The notes: generated by a model from the letters alone, not told the origin. A stretch of DNA of 64,000 nucleotides from Lacinutrix sp. WUR7 (GCF_016864015.1 NZ_CP045067.1:3420001-3484000), one strand, 5' to 3'. Counted from the stretch's first letter, positions 34,048 to 43,123 are shown. Made by a program: numbers and translations.

Positions 34048-34476
34048 ATGAAATTTACTTGTACCATAGATATTAATGCTTCCAGAAATAAAGTGGTCTC
34101 TGTATTTTTAGATCCGAACAAACAACACCATTTTCAAGATGGTTTTATACGTAAGGAGCTTTTAAGCGGAAAAATGAATGAAGTAGGTACAAAATCTAAA
34201 CTAATTTATAAAAAGTTAGAGCTTATAGAAACGATAGAACTTAACAACCTTCCTGATGCATTTAAAGGTTTGTATGAACACAAACACACTACCAATACTA
34301 TGCATGTCACTTTTACTGCTATAAACCCAGAAACTACTCGCTACGTCTCCCAAATAGATTATATAAAATTAAATGGCTTTATAATAAAAATACTGATGAA
34401 ATTATTTCCGGGAATGTTTAAAAACCAAGTAGATACCTGGATGCGTCAATTTAAAACGTATATCGAGAGCGAATAG
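34048..34476 (+). CDS. SRPBCC (START/Bet v 1-like) family protein
   Basis: A 142-residue cytoplasmic protein with the helix-grip pattern: MKFTCTIDINASRNKVVSVFLDPNKQHHFQDGF at the start, the central GTKSKLIYKKLELIETIE strands, and a long C-terminal helix (KILMKLFPGMFKNQVDTWMRQFKTYIES). SRPBCC proteins bind hydrophobic ligands, and no specific ligand can be inferred. A TAACTTTA -7-like element lies just upstream at about 34024. The following gene begins 3 bases after the stop, so the two are probably cotranscribed. Confidence 0.85.
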   Translation: MKFTCTIDINASRNKVVSVFLDPNKQHHFQDGFIRKELLSGKMNEVGTKSKLIYKKLELIETIELNNLPDAFKGLYEHKHTTNTMHVTFTAINPETTRYVSQIDYIKLNGFIIKILMKLFPGMFKNQVDTWMRQFKTYIESE

Positions 34477-34479
34477 GAT

Positions 34480-34953
34480 TTGAATTTTCAAGTAAATTAT
34501 GTAATTTGTCAATCCCTAAAAACATTTTTAATGCTATTTGAAGATTCTATTATAAGTAAAGAACATGCTTATACTAAAAAAACGCTTCCTTTTGGAACGT
34601 TTTATTTTTGTGAAAAATTCGTGATTTCTGAAATGAATGAAGGAATACACTTAAGTTGGAACAAAATTGTAGAAATAATTGAAATTATATATTTACACTA
34701 TCCTGATAAATTCAAGATAGCCTATATCTCTAACAAAGTAAATTCGTATTCCTATGATCCCAACCATTGGCAGAATTTTTTTGATAAATATGATTTTGTT
34801 GTCGCTAGTGTATCTGTTTACTATTCTGAATTAAACTATAATAATGCTACTTTAGAAAAACTTTTTTCTAAAAAGAGTCTAAAACGTTCTAATTCTATTG
34901 AAGAAGCAGTTTCTTGGACATTAAATTTGGACGAGTTTAAGAAAGTATACTAA
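34480..34953 (+). CDS. unknown protein, possibly STAS/SpoIIAA-like
   Basis: A 157-residue protein without signal or membrane segments. The central part, FGTFYFCEKFVISEMNEGIHLSW...KIAYISNKVNSYSYDP...FVVASVSVYYSELN...ATLEKLFSKKS, resembles small flavobacterial STAS/SEC14-like proteins that carry an IxHRxNSYSVDP-type segment. The longest reading starts at TTG 34480, three bases after the SRPBCC stop. ATG 34531 is an alternative that would give 140 residues and start just before the conserved part. It ends convergently with rnz, overlapping by 4 bases. Function unknown. Confidence 0.65.
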   Translation: MNFQVNYVICQSLKTFLMLFEDSIISKEHAYTKKTLPFGTFYFCEKFVISEMNEGIHLSWNKIVEIIEIIYLHYPDKFKIAYISNKVNSYSYDPNHWQNFFDKYDFVVASVSVYYSELNYNNATLEKLFSKKSLKRSNSIEEAVSWTLNLDEFKKVY

Positions 34954-35855
34954 AACTCAAAAAGTTTTCCGTCTTCTGCAAGTTCTACATTTTTAAAAAT
35001 AGTATTTGCTTCTTCTTTAAATGCTTTTAAACCACCATATCTAGTAGAATAATGGCCTAAAATTAAAGTGCCTACATTCGCTTTTAGCGCTATTGTAGCA
35101 GCCTGTTTTGCTGTACTATGTTTCGTTGGAGCCGCAAGGTTTTCATTTTTCTCTAAAAAAGTAGATTCGTGATAAAGTACATCTACCTCTTTAATTATTG
35201 GAATGATTGCTTCAGAATATGCCGTATCACTACAAAAGGCATAGCTTTTAGGTTTCTTTGCTGGTTCGGTAACTTTTTTATTATCTATTAAAACACCATC
35301 TTCATTTTGAACATCAAAGCCTTGTTTTAGCTTTCTGTAGTACGCAACGTTAATGTTAGCTTCTTCTACTTTATTTATATCTAACTTACGTTCTCCCTCT
35401 TTTTCTTTAAATAGAAAACCATTGGTATAAATTCTATGGTCTAACGGAATAGTATGCACTTCTACCAAATCATCTTCAAAGATAATTTCGGAAGTTTTGG
35501 CCTTTAATTCATGAAAGATCAATGGATAATTAGTCCAAGACTTTGAAACTTTCATTTGAAGGGTAATAATTTCCTTCAGTCCTTTTGGAGCATGAATGTG
35601 CAATTCTGTTTCTCTAGTAAGTAATCTAAATGTAGAAATAAGACCTACTAAACCAAAAAAATGATCGCCGTGTAAATGCGAAATAAAAATATGCTTAATT
35701 CTATTAAACTTCACTTTATGCTTACGCAATTGTACTTGAGTACCTTCGCCACAATCAATTAAAAACATGTGGTTATTTATTTCTAGTACTTGAGCTGTTG
35801 GATTGGTATTAACCCTTGGAGTTGCACTATAGCAGCCTAAAATGCGTAGTTTCAT
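34950..35855 (-). CDS. rnz: ribonuclease Z
   Basis: A 301-residue metallo-beta-lactamase-fold tRNA 3' endonuclease, which removes 3' trailers from tRNA precursors. Motifs: GCYSATPRVNTNPTAQVL at the N-terminus, the zinc motif SHLHGDHFFGL (about residues 59-69), an exosite-like region about 150-180, FCSDTAYSE (about 208-216, zinc-bridging Asp), STFLE and KHSTAKQAA (about 243-251), and LILGHYSTRY (about 264-273). Full family length. It is downstream of the STAS-like gene by 72 bases on the same strand. Its 3' end overlaps the convergent neighbour by 4 bases. Confidence 0.96.
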   Translation of the reverse strand: MKLRILGCYSATPRVNTNPTAQVLEINNHMFLIDCGEGTQVQLRKHKVKFNRIKHIFISHLHGDHFFGLVGLISTFRLLTRETELHIHAPKGLKEIITLQMKVSKSWTNYPLIFHELKAKTSEIIFEDDLVEVHTIPLDHRIYTNGFLFKEKEGERKLDINKVEEANINVAYYRKLKQGFDVQNEDGVLIDNKKVTEPAKKPKSYAFCSDTAYSEAIIPIIKEVDVLYHESTFLEKNENLAAPTKHSTAKQAATIALKANVGTLILGHYSTRYGGLKAFKEEANTIFKNVELAEDGKLFEF

Positions 35856-35927
35856 TAATGGATGTTAATTTATTTTTTGTAAATCTGTTGTTTCGGATTG
35901 CATAAAATCTAATCCACAATTAAACAT

Positions 35928-36260
35928 CTAAAAACCTAAGTCACGTTCCATTTCTTCCATCTCAATAATATCATGTGCTTCTTGTAATGTTGGCACAACA
36001 ATTATTTCGTCTGGAGTTTCAGCAATATTGATTTTATCTGTTACAATTACAAAAGATTTTTTTGCTCCTCTATGTTTTTTTGATATTTGTAAAAACTCTA
36101 CAATATTTTCTACTGTAACTGGTTTTAAGCTAGTTAAATTAATAATTACATTATCGCTTTTAAACCTTTCATATAATACATCTAGTTTTTTTACTAACTC
36201 AATTACGGATGCTTTTTCTTGCGTAATAATGGTAATATTTTCTTCTTTATCAAAAATCAT
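35928..36260 (-). CDS. STAS-like small protein between pyrB and rnz
   Basis: A 110-residue cytoplasmic protein with alternating strand/helix pattern like anti-sigma-factor antagonist (STAS) domains: MIFDKEENITIITQEKASVIELVKKLDVLYE, then DNVIINLTSLKPVTVENIVEFLQISKKHR, then KSFVIVTD. It ends in an acidic helix EMEEMERDLGF. The usual phospho-acceptor serine of SpoIIAA-type antagonists (DxSG) is not present; the loop reads NLTSLKP. It follows pyrB by 3 bases and precedes rnz. This pyrB-STAS-rnz order is common in Flavobacteriaceae, where homologues are sometimes mislabelled ribonuclease Z. Role unknown. Confidence 0.75.
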   Translation of the reverse strand: MIFDKEENITIITQEKASVIELVKKLDVLYERFKSDNVIINLTSLKPVTVENIVEFLQISKKHRGAKKSFVIVTDKINIAETPDEIIVVPTLQEAHDIIEMEEMERDLGF

Positions 36261-36263
36261 AAT

Positions 36264-37193
36264 TTATTGTTTTATTTTAGAAGCTAATAAATATATTACT
36301 GCCATCCTAATTGCTACACCATTTTGTACTTGATCTAAAATAATTGCTTGTTTAGAATCTGCTACATCACTAGTTATTTCTACTCCTCTATTTATAGGTC
36401 CAGGATGCATGATGGTTATTTCTTTATCTAAGGAATCTAGTAAAGTTTTATCTACTCCATATTGTTGTGCATACTCTCTGGTTGTAGGAAAGTAGCTAAC
36501 ATCCATTCTTTCATTCTGTACGCGTAACATATTTGCTACGTCACACCAATCTAATGCTTTACGCAAGTTGGTTTCTACTTTAACACCAAGTTTATCTATA
36601 TACTTTGGTATTAACGTTTTTGGCCCACAAACCATCACATTTGCACCTTGTAATTGTAGTGCAAAGATGTTAGATAATGCAACACGACTGTGTAAAATAT
36701 CACCAACAATAACTACGTTTTTACCTTTTACCTCTCCAAGTTTCTCACGTATAGAATAACTATCTAATAGTGCTTGTGTTGGATGCTCATGTGCTCCATC
36801 TCCTGCATTTATAATACTTGCATTTACGTGTTTAGATAAAAACACACCTGCTCCAGGATTTGGATGACGCATCACTACCATATCTACCTTCATAGAAAGT
36901 ATATTGTTTACGGTATCTATTAGCGTTTCTCCTTTTTTTACTGAAGATTGCGCTGCCGAAAAATTAATGACATCTGCAGAGAGTCTTTTTTCTGCTAATT
37001 CAAAAGATAATTTTGTACGTGTAGAGTTTTCAAAAAATAAATTGGCAATAGTAATATCACGAAGTGATGGCACTTTTTTAATTGGTCTGTTAATCACTTC
37101 TTTAAAATGATCTGCAGTTTTAAAAATGAGTTCGATATCTTTTTTGTTAAGATATTTAATTCCTAATAAGTGATTTACACTTAACTCGCTCAT
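36264..37193 (-). CDS. pyrB: aspartate carbamoyltransferase catalytic subunit
   Basis: A 309-residue enzyme that joins carbamoyl phosphate and aspartate in pyrimidine synthesis. The carbamoyl-phosphate loop is LFFENSTRTKLSFELAEKRL (about residues 52-71). The 80s loop is SSVKKGET, MRHPNPGA follows (about 107-114), the HPTQALLD motif is near 136-143, and the aspartate-binding LRVQNERM and HPGPINRGVEI (about 265-275) are intact. Full length. No pyrI regulatory subunit gene is seen nearby. It lies 121 bases downstream of pyrR on the same strand and 3 bases before the STAS-like gene. Confidence 0.97.
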   Translation of the reverse strand: MSELSVNHLLGIKYLNKKDIELIFKTADHFKEVINRPIKKVPSLRDITIANLFFENSTRTKLSFELAEKRLSADVINFSAAQSSVKKGETLIDTVNNILSMKVDMVVMRHPNPGAGVFLSKHVNASIINAGDGAHEHPTQALLDSYSIREKLGEVKGKNVVIVGDILHSRVALSNIFALQLQGANVMVCGPKTLIPKYIDKLGVKVETNLRKALDWCDVANMLRVQNERMDVSYFPTTREYAQQYGVDKTLLDSLDKEITIMHPGPINRGVEITSDVADSKQAIILDQVQNGVAIRMAVIYLLASKIKQ

Positions 37194-37314
37194 ACTTTTT
37201 TTGCTTTTGGCTCTTAGCTATTAGCTATTGGCAAATTATTTATTTTATTTTTTATCGAGACACTTCAATTGTAATCTGTGTGACATCTGTACTTTTAGTA
37301 ACTTAATAATAAAA

Positions 37315-37854
37315 TTAACTATTAATTAAATACACAGCATCTTCTCCTTCGTTTTCTACCCAATTTACTTTTACTTTTTCTTTGTTTATAGCATCTACTT
37401 GTCTTCCTCTATAATCTGGCTGAATTGGTAAATGCCTGCTAAATCTTCTATCTATTAAGGTAAGTAGTTCAATTTCCTTTGGTCTACCAAAAGATTGAAT
37501 TGCTGTTAATGCAGAGCGAATACTTCGTCCTGTGTATAAAACATCATCAATAAAAACTATTTTCTTATCTTCAATAGCACAATCCATTTCTGTGGCATTT
37601 GCTTCCAGAGGTTTGTCACTTCTTCTAAAATCATCTCGATAAAAAGTAATATCTAACTGACCGGATTGTAGGTTTTTAATTTTATAATCTTCCTTTAGCA
37701 AAGTAATTAACCTATTCGCTAAGTACTTTCCTCTAGGTTGAATTCCTATTAAAACAGTATCCGTAAAATCTTTATGATTTTCAATAAGTTGACAAGCCAG
37801 TCGATGAAGAATGATGTTTACCTCTTTTGCGTTAAGTAACACTTTTTGACTCAT
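37315..37854 (-). CDS. pyrR: bifunctional pyr operon regulator / uracil phosphoribosyltransferase PyrR
   Basis: A 179-residue phosphoribosyltransferase-fold protein. The PRPP-binding loop is KKIVFIDDVLYTGRSIRSAL (about residues 92-111), and GIQPRGKYLANRL (about 39-51) and LIDRRFSRHLPIQPDYRGRQVD (about 127-148) are typical of PyrR. PyrR regulates pyrimidine genes by binding mRNA and has uracil phosphoribosyltransferase activity. I chose the start MSQKVLLNAKEV at 37854. An ATG 39 bases further upstream would add MHYLCLPNTFGYS, which is not family-like, and 179 residues is the usual length. pyrB follows. No clear attenuator hairpin was found in the 121-base gap. Confidence 0.93.
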   Translation of the reverse strand: MSQKVLLNAKEVNIILHRLACQLIENHKDFTDTVLIGIQPRGKYLANRLITLLKEDYKIKNLQSGQLDITFYRDDFRRSDKPLEANATEMDCAIEDKKIVFIDDVLYTGRSIRSALTAIQSFGRPKEIELLTLIDRRFSRHLPIQPDYRGRQVDAINKEKVKVNWVENEGEDAVYLINS

Positions 37855-37927
37855 AGAATATCCAAACGTATTTGGTAAACAAAGATAATGCAAAATTTTA
37901 GAAGTTGAAAGACTAATTATATGTAAT

Positions 37928-37959
37928 AAAAAAGCCTCTTATTTCTAAGAGGCTTTTTT
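37928..37959. terminator. intrinsic terminator after the T9SS type A protein gene
   Basis: A 14-bp stem built from six A and gcctctta on one side and its complement on the other, loop TTTC. It has a T-run in either direction. It lies 17 bases beyond the minus-strand gene ending at 37977 and upstream of pyrR. Confidence 0.85.
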
Positions 37960-37976
37960 ATTTATGCGAATAGCTT

Positions 37977-39101
37977 TTACTTTTTAATAAACTTTATGGT
38001 ATTGTTTATAGTTTCAGTATATAATTTTAAAAAATAAACTCCGGTAGGAAGTTTGGTTACATCGATATTTTCTTCTGCTTTAAAACCGTTTAAATCCATT
38101 ACTATTCTTCCGTTTAAATCGAATATAACTACGGAAGCTTCTACCGAGATATCGGTTTCTATATTTAGATAATTTGTTACGGGATTTGGATAAATTCCGA
38201 ATTTAATATCGTTATGAATTGCTGTAGATAAGGTAACATCAGCCTCTAAATAATCTGCAATTCCATTGGAATTAGTATCATCATCTAAAGCAGATCCATT
38301 ATTATTGTAATCTTCATTTATAGTTAAAATTCCATCGCCATCATCATCGTCATCTTCATAATTTTTTAGGCCATCGATATCGGTATCATCGTCTAGATAA
38401 TTTCCATTTCTATTTGCATCTTCCCTAGCATTATCAATTCCGTCTCCATCGTCATCGGAAGCTGCACAAGTTGTTAATTTTAAAATATAATCGTAAGTAA
38501 AAGTACCGCTATTTACATCGTTACTAATTCTACAATAAATATAAGTGTCTTCGGTTAAAGTAAACACTTCACCAATAGGATTCTCTCCATTAACAACATC
38601 TGAATAGCTTAGATGGTAGGTTAATGAAATTTGACTGTCATATAAACCACAAAACTGATTGTTATATATATTACCTCCTGTGGTACCAATATTACGTAAA
38701 TGCACCACTTCAATACCATCATTATCTACATCACATAAATAAAATTCTAGTTGCCCATTTGGCGGAGGAGGCACAGGAAACTCTCTTAAAGCAAGCGTAA
38801 TTACAGAAGTGTCATATGTAGCGTTTAATGTATTTGTTACTCTGGCATACAATGTTTCATTGTTAGACGAATACGTATAAAATCTAACTAATGGATTGGT
38901 ATCATTTTGAGCATCTAATAAAGAAGAATAATAAGAAACTTGCACATCTATTTGATGTCCTTTTACAAAAGGATTTAAATAAAACAAATCGATACAATCT
39001 GTATTATCAAAATTATCATAAGTCGCATCGTAAGCAACCGTTTGGGAATGCATTATAGTGCAAAAAAGCAAAGCAAAAAAAAGGAATATTTTATGTTTCA
39101 T
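37977..39101 (-). CDS. secreted protein with T9SS type A sorting domain and calcium-binding repeats
   Basis: A 374-residue protein with signal peptide MKHKIFLFFALLFCTIMHSQ. The middle carries aspartate-rich type-3-like calcium repeats (DDDGDGIDNAREDANRNGN, DDDTDIDGLKNYEDDDDDGD, DDDTNSNGIADYLE; about residues 215-285). The last ~75 residues, YPNPVTNYLNIETD...LPTGVYFLKLYTE...KFIKK, are a Por secretion tail. It should pass the outer membrane through T9SS and be attached or released by the sortase PorU. An ATG at 39149 would add 16 residues but lies inside the rpsA terminator, so 39101 is preferred. The region about 20-210 shows no recognised domain. Confidence 0.9.
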   Translation of the reverse strand: MKHKIFLFFALLFCTIMHSQTVAYDATYDNFDNTDCIDLFYLNPFVKGHQIDVQVSYYSSLLDAQNDTNPLVRFYTYSSNNETLYARVTNTLNATYDTSVITLALREFPVPPPPNGQLEFYLCDVDNDGIEVVHLRNIGTTGGNIYNNQFCGLYDSQISLTYHLSYSDVVNGENPIGEVFTLTEDTYIYCRISNDVNSGTFTYDYILKLTTCAASDDDGDGIDNAREDANRNGNYLDDDTDIDGLKNYEDDDDDGDGILTINEDYNNNGSALDDDTNSNGIADYLEADVTLSTAIHNDIKFGIYPNPVTNYLNIETDISVEASVVIFDLNGRIVMDLNGFKAEENIDVTKLPTGVYFLKLYTETINNTIKFIKK

Positions 39102-39136
39102 AATACATTGAGGTTTATGCATAAAGGTATAAAAAA

Positions 39137-39162
39137 AAAGCCTCTCCAAAAGGAGAGGCTTT
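39137..39162 (-). terminator. rpsA terminator
   Basis: An 11-bp stem (aaagcctctcc / ggagaggcttt), loop AAAA. The minus strand continues into a run of at least nine T. It lies 26 bases after the rpsA stop. Confidence 0.88.
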
Positions 39163-39187
39163 AATTTATATAAAATTTCTAGAAAGA

Positions 39188-41032
39188 CTATGCTTTTCCG
39201 TCTAATTTATCTTTAAGTGCTTGTAAAGCTTCGTTAGCATCACCTAAAGTAGGTTTAGCTTCTGCTGCTTGACTTGCCGCTTTTTTAACAGCTTCTTTTA
39301 CATTCTTGATTTCTTCTTCTCTAAAGATAGCAGTATGCGAAGCAACTACTCTTTTAAATTCTTTATTAAATTCGATAATCTTGAATTCTGCTGAATCTCC
39401 TTTTGTAAGTTTCTTACCATCTTCTTTTTCAAGGTGACGAGAAGGAACAAAAGCAACGATATCTTCGTTAAACTCAATAGTAGCTCCTTTATCTACAACT
39501 TCTGCAATTTCTGCAGTATGCGTAGTACCTAAAGCAAATTCAGTTTCGTATTTATCCCAAGGGTTATCTGTTGTTTGTTTATGACCTAAAGATAATTTAC
39601 GTCCTTCAACATCTAACTCAAGTACAACTACATCTAAAGTATCACCAACTGCACAGAACTCAGATGGATGTTTGATTTTCTTAGTCCAAGATAAATCTGA
39701 GATGTAAATTAATCCATCAATACCTTCTTCTAATTCAACAAAAACACCAAAGTTTGTAAAGTTACGAACTGTTCCTGAATGTTTAGAACCTACAGGATAT
39801 TTAGTTGTAATGTCTGTCCATGGGTCTGGAGCCAATTGCTTGATACCAAGAGACATTTTTCTATCTTCTCTATCTAAAGTTAAGATTTGTGCTTCAACAA
39901 CATCTCCTACTGATACGAAATCTTGTGCAGAACGTAAATGTGTAGACCAAGACATTTCACTTACGTGAACTAATCCTTCAACACCTTCAGCTACCTCAAC
40001 AAAAGCACCATAGTCAGCTATAACTACAACTTTACCTTTTACTTTGTCACCTACTTTTACATCTTCACCTAATGCATCCCAAGGATGTTTAGATAATTGT
40101 TTAAGACCTAATTGGATTCTTGATTTGTTTTCATCAAAATCAAGGATTACCACATTTAATTTTTGGTCTAATTCAACAATCTCATTTGGATGGTTGATTC
40201 TTGACCAAGAAAGATCTGTAATATGAACTAATCCATCAACACCACCAAGATCAATAAATACACCGTAAGAAGTAATGTTTTTAACAATACCTTCAAGTAC
40301 TTGACCTTTTTCTAGTTGACCAATAATTTCTTTCTTCTGTACTTCAATATCTGCTTCAATTAAAGCTTTATGAGATACTACTACGTTTTTGAACTCATGG
40401 TTGATTTTCACCACTTTGAATTCCATAGTTTTGTTTACATACTGATCGTAATCTCTAATTGGTTTCACATCAATTTGAGAACCTGGTAAGAATGCTTCAA
40501 TACCAAATACATCTACAATCATTCCACCTTTAGTTCTGCATTTTACAAAACCGTTTACTATTTCACCAGTGTCATGTGCATCATTTACTCTATCCCAAGC
40601 TTTAATTACACGAGCTTTTCTGTGAGATAATACTAATTGACCAGTTGCGTCTTCACGAACATCAATTAATACTTCTACTTTATCTCCAACTTTTAAACCT
40701 GGATTGTAACGAAATTCGTTTAATGAAATTACACCTTCAGATTTTGCGTTGATGTCAATAATTGCATCACGATCTGAAATGTGAATTACTTCACCTTCTA
40801 CTACTTCGTCATCTAAAGTATCTACGAAATTTTCCGATACTAATTTTTCAAATTCTTTTAATTGAGAATCTTCAACCTCATCAATACCTTCTTGGTAATT
40901 GTGCCAATTGAAATCTGCTAAGAATTTTTCTGGGTTTGCTTGTGCTTCAGAAACTTGAGGAGTTTCTTTTACTACTGCTGCTTCCGTTGCGTCTGCAACT
41001 TCTGCTTCTACTTTTTTTGCTTTATCAGCCAT
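39188..41032 (-). CDS. rpsA: 30S ribosomal protein S1
   Basis: A 614-residue RNA-binding ribosomal protein that recruits mRNA to the 30S subunit. After an acidic, alanine-rich N-terminal tail (about residues 1-60) come six OB-fold S1 domains. Clear examples are VLEGIVKNITSYGVFIDLGGVDGLVHITDLSWSRINHP, KGKVVVIADYGAFVEVAEGVEGLVHVSEMSW and SGTVRNFTNFGVFVELEEGIDGLIYISDLSW. Because Bacteroidetes mRNAs mostly lack Shine-Dalgarno sequences, S1 is important for initiation. In many bacteria rpsA follows cmk; here both are on the minus strand but about 1.4 kb of repeats lie between them, so they are separate units. Confidence 0.96.
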   Translation of the reverse strand: MADKAKKVEAEVADATEAAVVKETPQVSEAQANPEKFLADFNWHNYQEGIDEVEDSQLKEFEKLVSENFVDTLDDEVVEGEVIHISDRDAIIDINAKSEGVISLNEFRYNPGLKVGDKVEVLIDVREDATGQLVLSHRKARVIKAWDRVNDAHDTGEIVNGFVKCRTKGGMIVDVFGIEAFLPGSQIDVKPIRDYDQYVNKTMEFKVVKINHEFKNVVVSHKALIEADIEVQKKEIIGQLEKGQVLEGIVKNITSYGVFIDLGGVDGLVHITDLSWSRINHPNEIVELDQKLNVVILDFDENKSRIQLGLKQLSKHPWDALGEDVKVGDKVKGKVVVIADYGAFVEVAEGVEGLVHVSEMSWSTHLRSAQDFVSVGDVVEAQILTLDREDRKMSLGIKQLAPDPWTDITTKYPVGSKHSGTVRNFTNFGVFVELEEGIDGLIYISDLSWTKKIKHPSEFCAVGDTLDVVVLELDVEGRKLSLGHKQTTDNPWDKYETEFALGTTHTAEIAEVVDKGATIEFNEDIVAFVPSRHLEKEDGKKLTKGDSAEFKIIEFNKEFKRVVASHTAIFREEEIKNVKEAVKKAASQAAEAKPTLGDANEALQALKDKLDGKA

Positions 41033-41258
41033 TTATTTAATTTAATAATGTAACCGTTTTCTTTAGTCGATAAACGTATTACATTATGTTTTTGTATTCT
41101 GCTATGTTTTAGGAAGATATCATGCGATAACACACAGAAGTGTTAAAATTGTTTTTGTTTTATTCCTTTTATCTTTCCATTATTCGCCAAAAGGAGTGCA
41201 AAAATACAATTAAATTTTTGATTGCCAAATGTTTTGCTACTGAAAATGAAGTTGCATC

Positions 41259-42413
41259 TGAAGTTGAAAATTTAATGTTTATAGTCTTTTATACAAAAAG
41301 TAATTACACGGAGATTCACAAAGAGACACAAAGTCTCACAGAGAAATTGAAATTATAGGCTTGTTTTTATGTAATTATGGAATATTGGATTGACTGATGA
41401 ACGTAATAACAAACTCCTCTTTCTTCAGATTAGAAAAAAATCTAAATTCATTCTCCTCTTAAACTTAAGAGGAGAGCTTCTACCTAATATGAATTGGAAT
41501 TACTTCTTGTTCCTTCCTTCAGCTGAAGGAAGGTGGATGCTACTTTAGTAGAAGTCGGAAGGTTTGACAAAAAAGGCGAAGCACTTTTAATCTTAACTAT
41601 ATGAAGTTGAAAATTAATGCTTTCAGTATTTAATAATAATAATAATTACACGGAGATTCACAAAGAAACACAGAGTCACACAGAGAAATAAGAACTATAG
41701 GCTTGTTTTTATGTAATTATGGAATATTGGATTGACTGATGAACGTAATAACAAACTCCTCTTTCTTCAGATTAGAAAAAAATCTAAATTCATTCTCCTC
41801 TTAAACTTAAGAGGAGAGCTTCTACCTAATATGAATTGGAATTACTTCTTGTTCCTTCCTTTAGCTGAAGGAAGGTGGATGCTACTTTAGTAGAAGTCGG
41901 AAGGTTTGACAAAAAAGGCGAAGCACTTTTAATCTTAACTATATGAAATTGAAAATTAATGCTTTCAGTATTTAATAATAATTACACGGAGATTCACAAA
42001 GAAACACAAAGTCACACAGAGAAATTGGAACTATAGGCTTGTTTTTATGTAATTATGGAATATTGGATTGACTGATGAACGTAATAACAAACTCCTCTTT
42101 CTTCAGATTAGAAAAAAATCTAAATTCATTCTCCTCTTAAACTTAAGAGGAGAGCTTCTACCTAATATGAATTGGAATTACTTCTTGTTCCTTCCTTTAG
42201 CTGAAGGAAGGTGGATGCTACTTTAGTATAAGTCGGAAGGTTTGACAAAAAAGGCGAAGCACTTTTAATCTTAACTATATGAAGTTGAAAATTAATGCTT
42301 TCAGTATTTAATAATAATTACACGGAGATTCACAAAGAAACACAAAGTCTCATAGAGAATTAGGAACTACATATTTATTTTAACGTAATAATAAATATTA
42401 GAATGACTGAACA
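41259..42413. repeat. noncoding 336-bp tandem repeat, three full copies plus partial ends
   Basis: Full copies begin (CACGGAGATTCACAAAG) at 41307, 41649 and 41985. Lengths are 342, 336 and 336 bases; the first has two extra AAT triplets at its end. A degenerate left partial (about 41259-41306) and right partial (42321 to about 42413) flank them. Each copy contains a 10+10 bp inverted repeat (ctcctcttaa / ttaagaggag, 41453-41474 in copy 1) and an 11+11 bp palindrome (41512-41533 in copy 1, one mismatch in copies 2 and 3). Copies are nearly identical. No conserved open frame spans them. The gene-free stretch 41033-42427 holds this array plus the rpsA upstream region (41033-41258). Confidence 0.95.
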
Positions 42414-42427
42414 CTGTTTACTAAAAA

Positions 42428-43123
42428 CTACTCCTTATCTTCCAGTGTCATAGTAACTAATTTTAAGACTTTATCAAATTGTTCTTCTAACGAAAGATTA
42501 GAATTATCTATTTCTACAGCATCTTCTGCTTTTACTAAAGGGGAATCTTCTCTATGCGAATCTATATAATCGCGTTCTTGCACATTATGTAATACGTCTT
42601 TAAAAGACACATCATCTCCTCTCCCAATAAGTTCATCGTATCTACGCTGTGCTCTAGTTTCGGCTGAAGCTGTCATGAAAATTTTTAATTCCGCATACGG
42701 AAAAACTACAGTACCAATATCGCGACCATCCATCACAACACCTTTATCTTTTCCCATTTGTTGCTGCTGCTTTACTAATTGGTAACGCACTTCTGGAATG
42801 GTAGACACCTGACTTACAAAGCTCGATACTTCTAGTGTTCTAATTTGCTTTTCAATATTTACATTATTTAAATATACTTCGGCAAAGCCTAATTCTGGAT
42901 TAAATGTAAAATGGATAGTAATTTCTGGTAGTTTTGAAACCAAACCTAGCCTATCAAAATGATTTTCATCTATAAATTTATTTTGCATGGCATATAAAGT
43001 AACGGCTCTATACATGGCACCAGAGTCTACATAGATATAACCCAAATGTTTTGCAATTTGTTTTGCTACTGTACTTTTTCCGGTGGATGAGAATCCGTCT
43101 ATGGCTATTGTAATTTTTTGCAC
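42428..43123 (-). CDS. cmk: cytidylate kinase
   Basis: A 231-residue nucleoside monophosphate kinase that converts (d)CMP to (d)CDP. The P-loop is AIDGFSSTGKSTVAKQIA (about residues 7-24), followed by YVDSGAMYRAVTLYA (about 31-45), the CMP-binding insert, VVMDGRDIGTVVFPYAELKIFMTAS (about 129-153) and the lid ETRAQRRYDEL. Length is normal. It is the last gene of the lon-LysM-porQ-cmk run, 130 bases after porQ. This porQ-cmk neighbourhood recurs in Flavobacteriaceae. Confidence 0.96.
   Translation of the reverse strand: MQKITIAIDGFSSTGKSTVAKQIAKHLGYIYVDSGAMYRAVTLYAMQNKFIDENHFDRLGLVSKLPEITIHFTFNPELGFAEVYLNNVNIEKQIRTLEVSSFVSQVSTIPEVRYQLVKQQQQMGKDKGVVMDGRDIGTVVFPYAELKIFMTASAETRAQRRYDELIGRGDDVSFKDVLHNVQERDYIDSHREDSPLVKAEDAVEIDNSNLSLEEQFDKVLKLVTMTLEDKE

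Noticed and set aside
37855-37893. Longer N-terminus for PyrR
   Set aside because: The extra 13 residues are not family-like and the 179-residue form matches the usual PyrR length.
39102-39149. Longer N-terminus for the T9SS type A protein
   Set aside because: It overlaps the rpsA terminator stem and would bury the signal peptide; the ATG at 39101 starts directly with a signal peptide.
41140-41358. 72-codon open frame upstream of rpsA
   Set aside because: It runs into the first copy of the 336-bp noncoding repeat, and the frame is not kept in the other copies.
41259-42413. CRISPR-like array
   Set aside because: The 336-bp units are contiguous and nearly identical throughout, with no short repeats separated by unique spacers and no cas genes.
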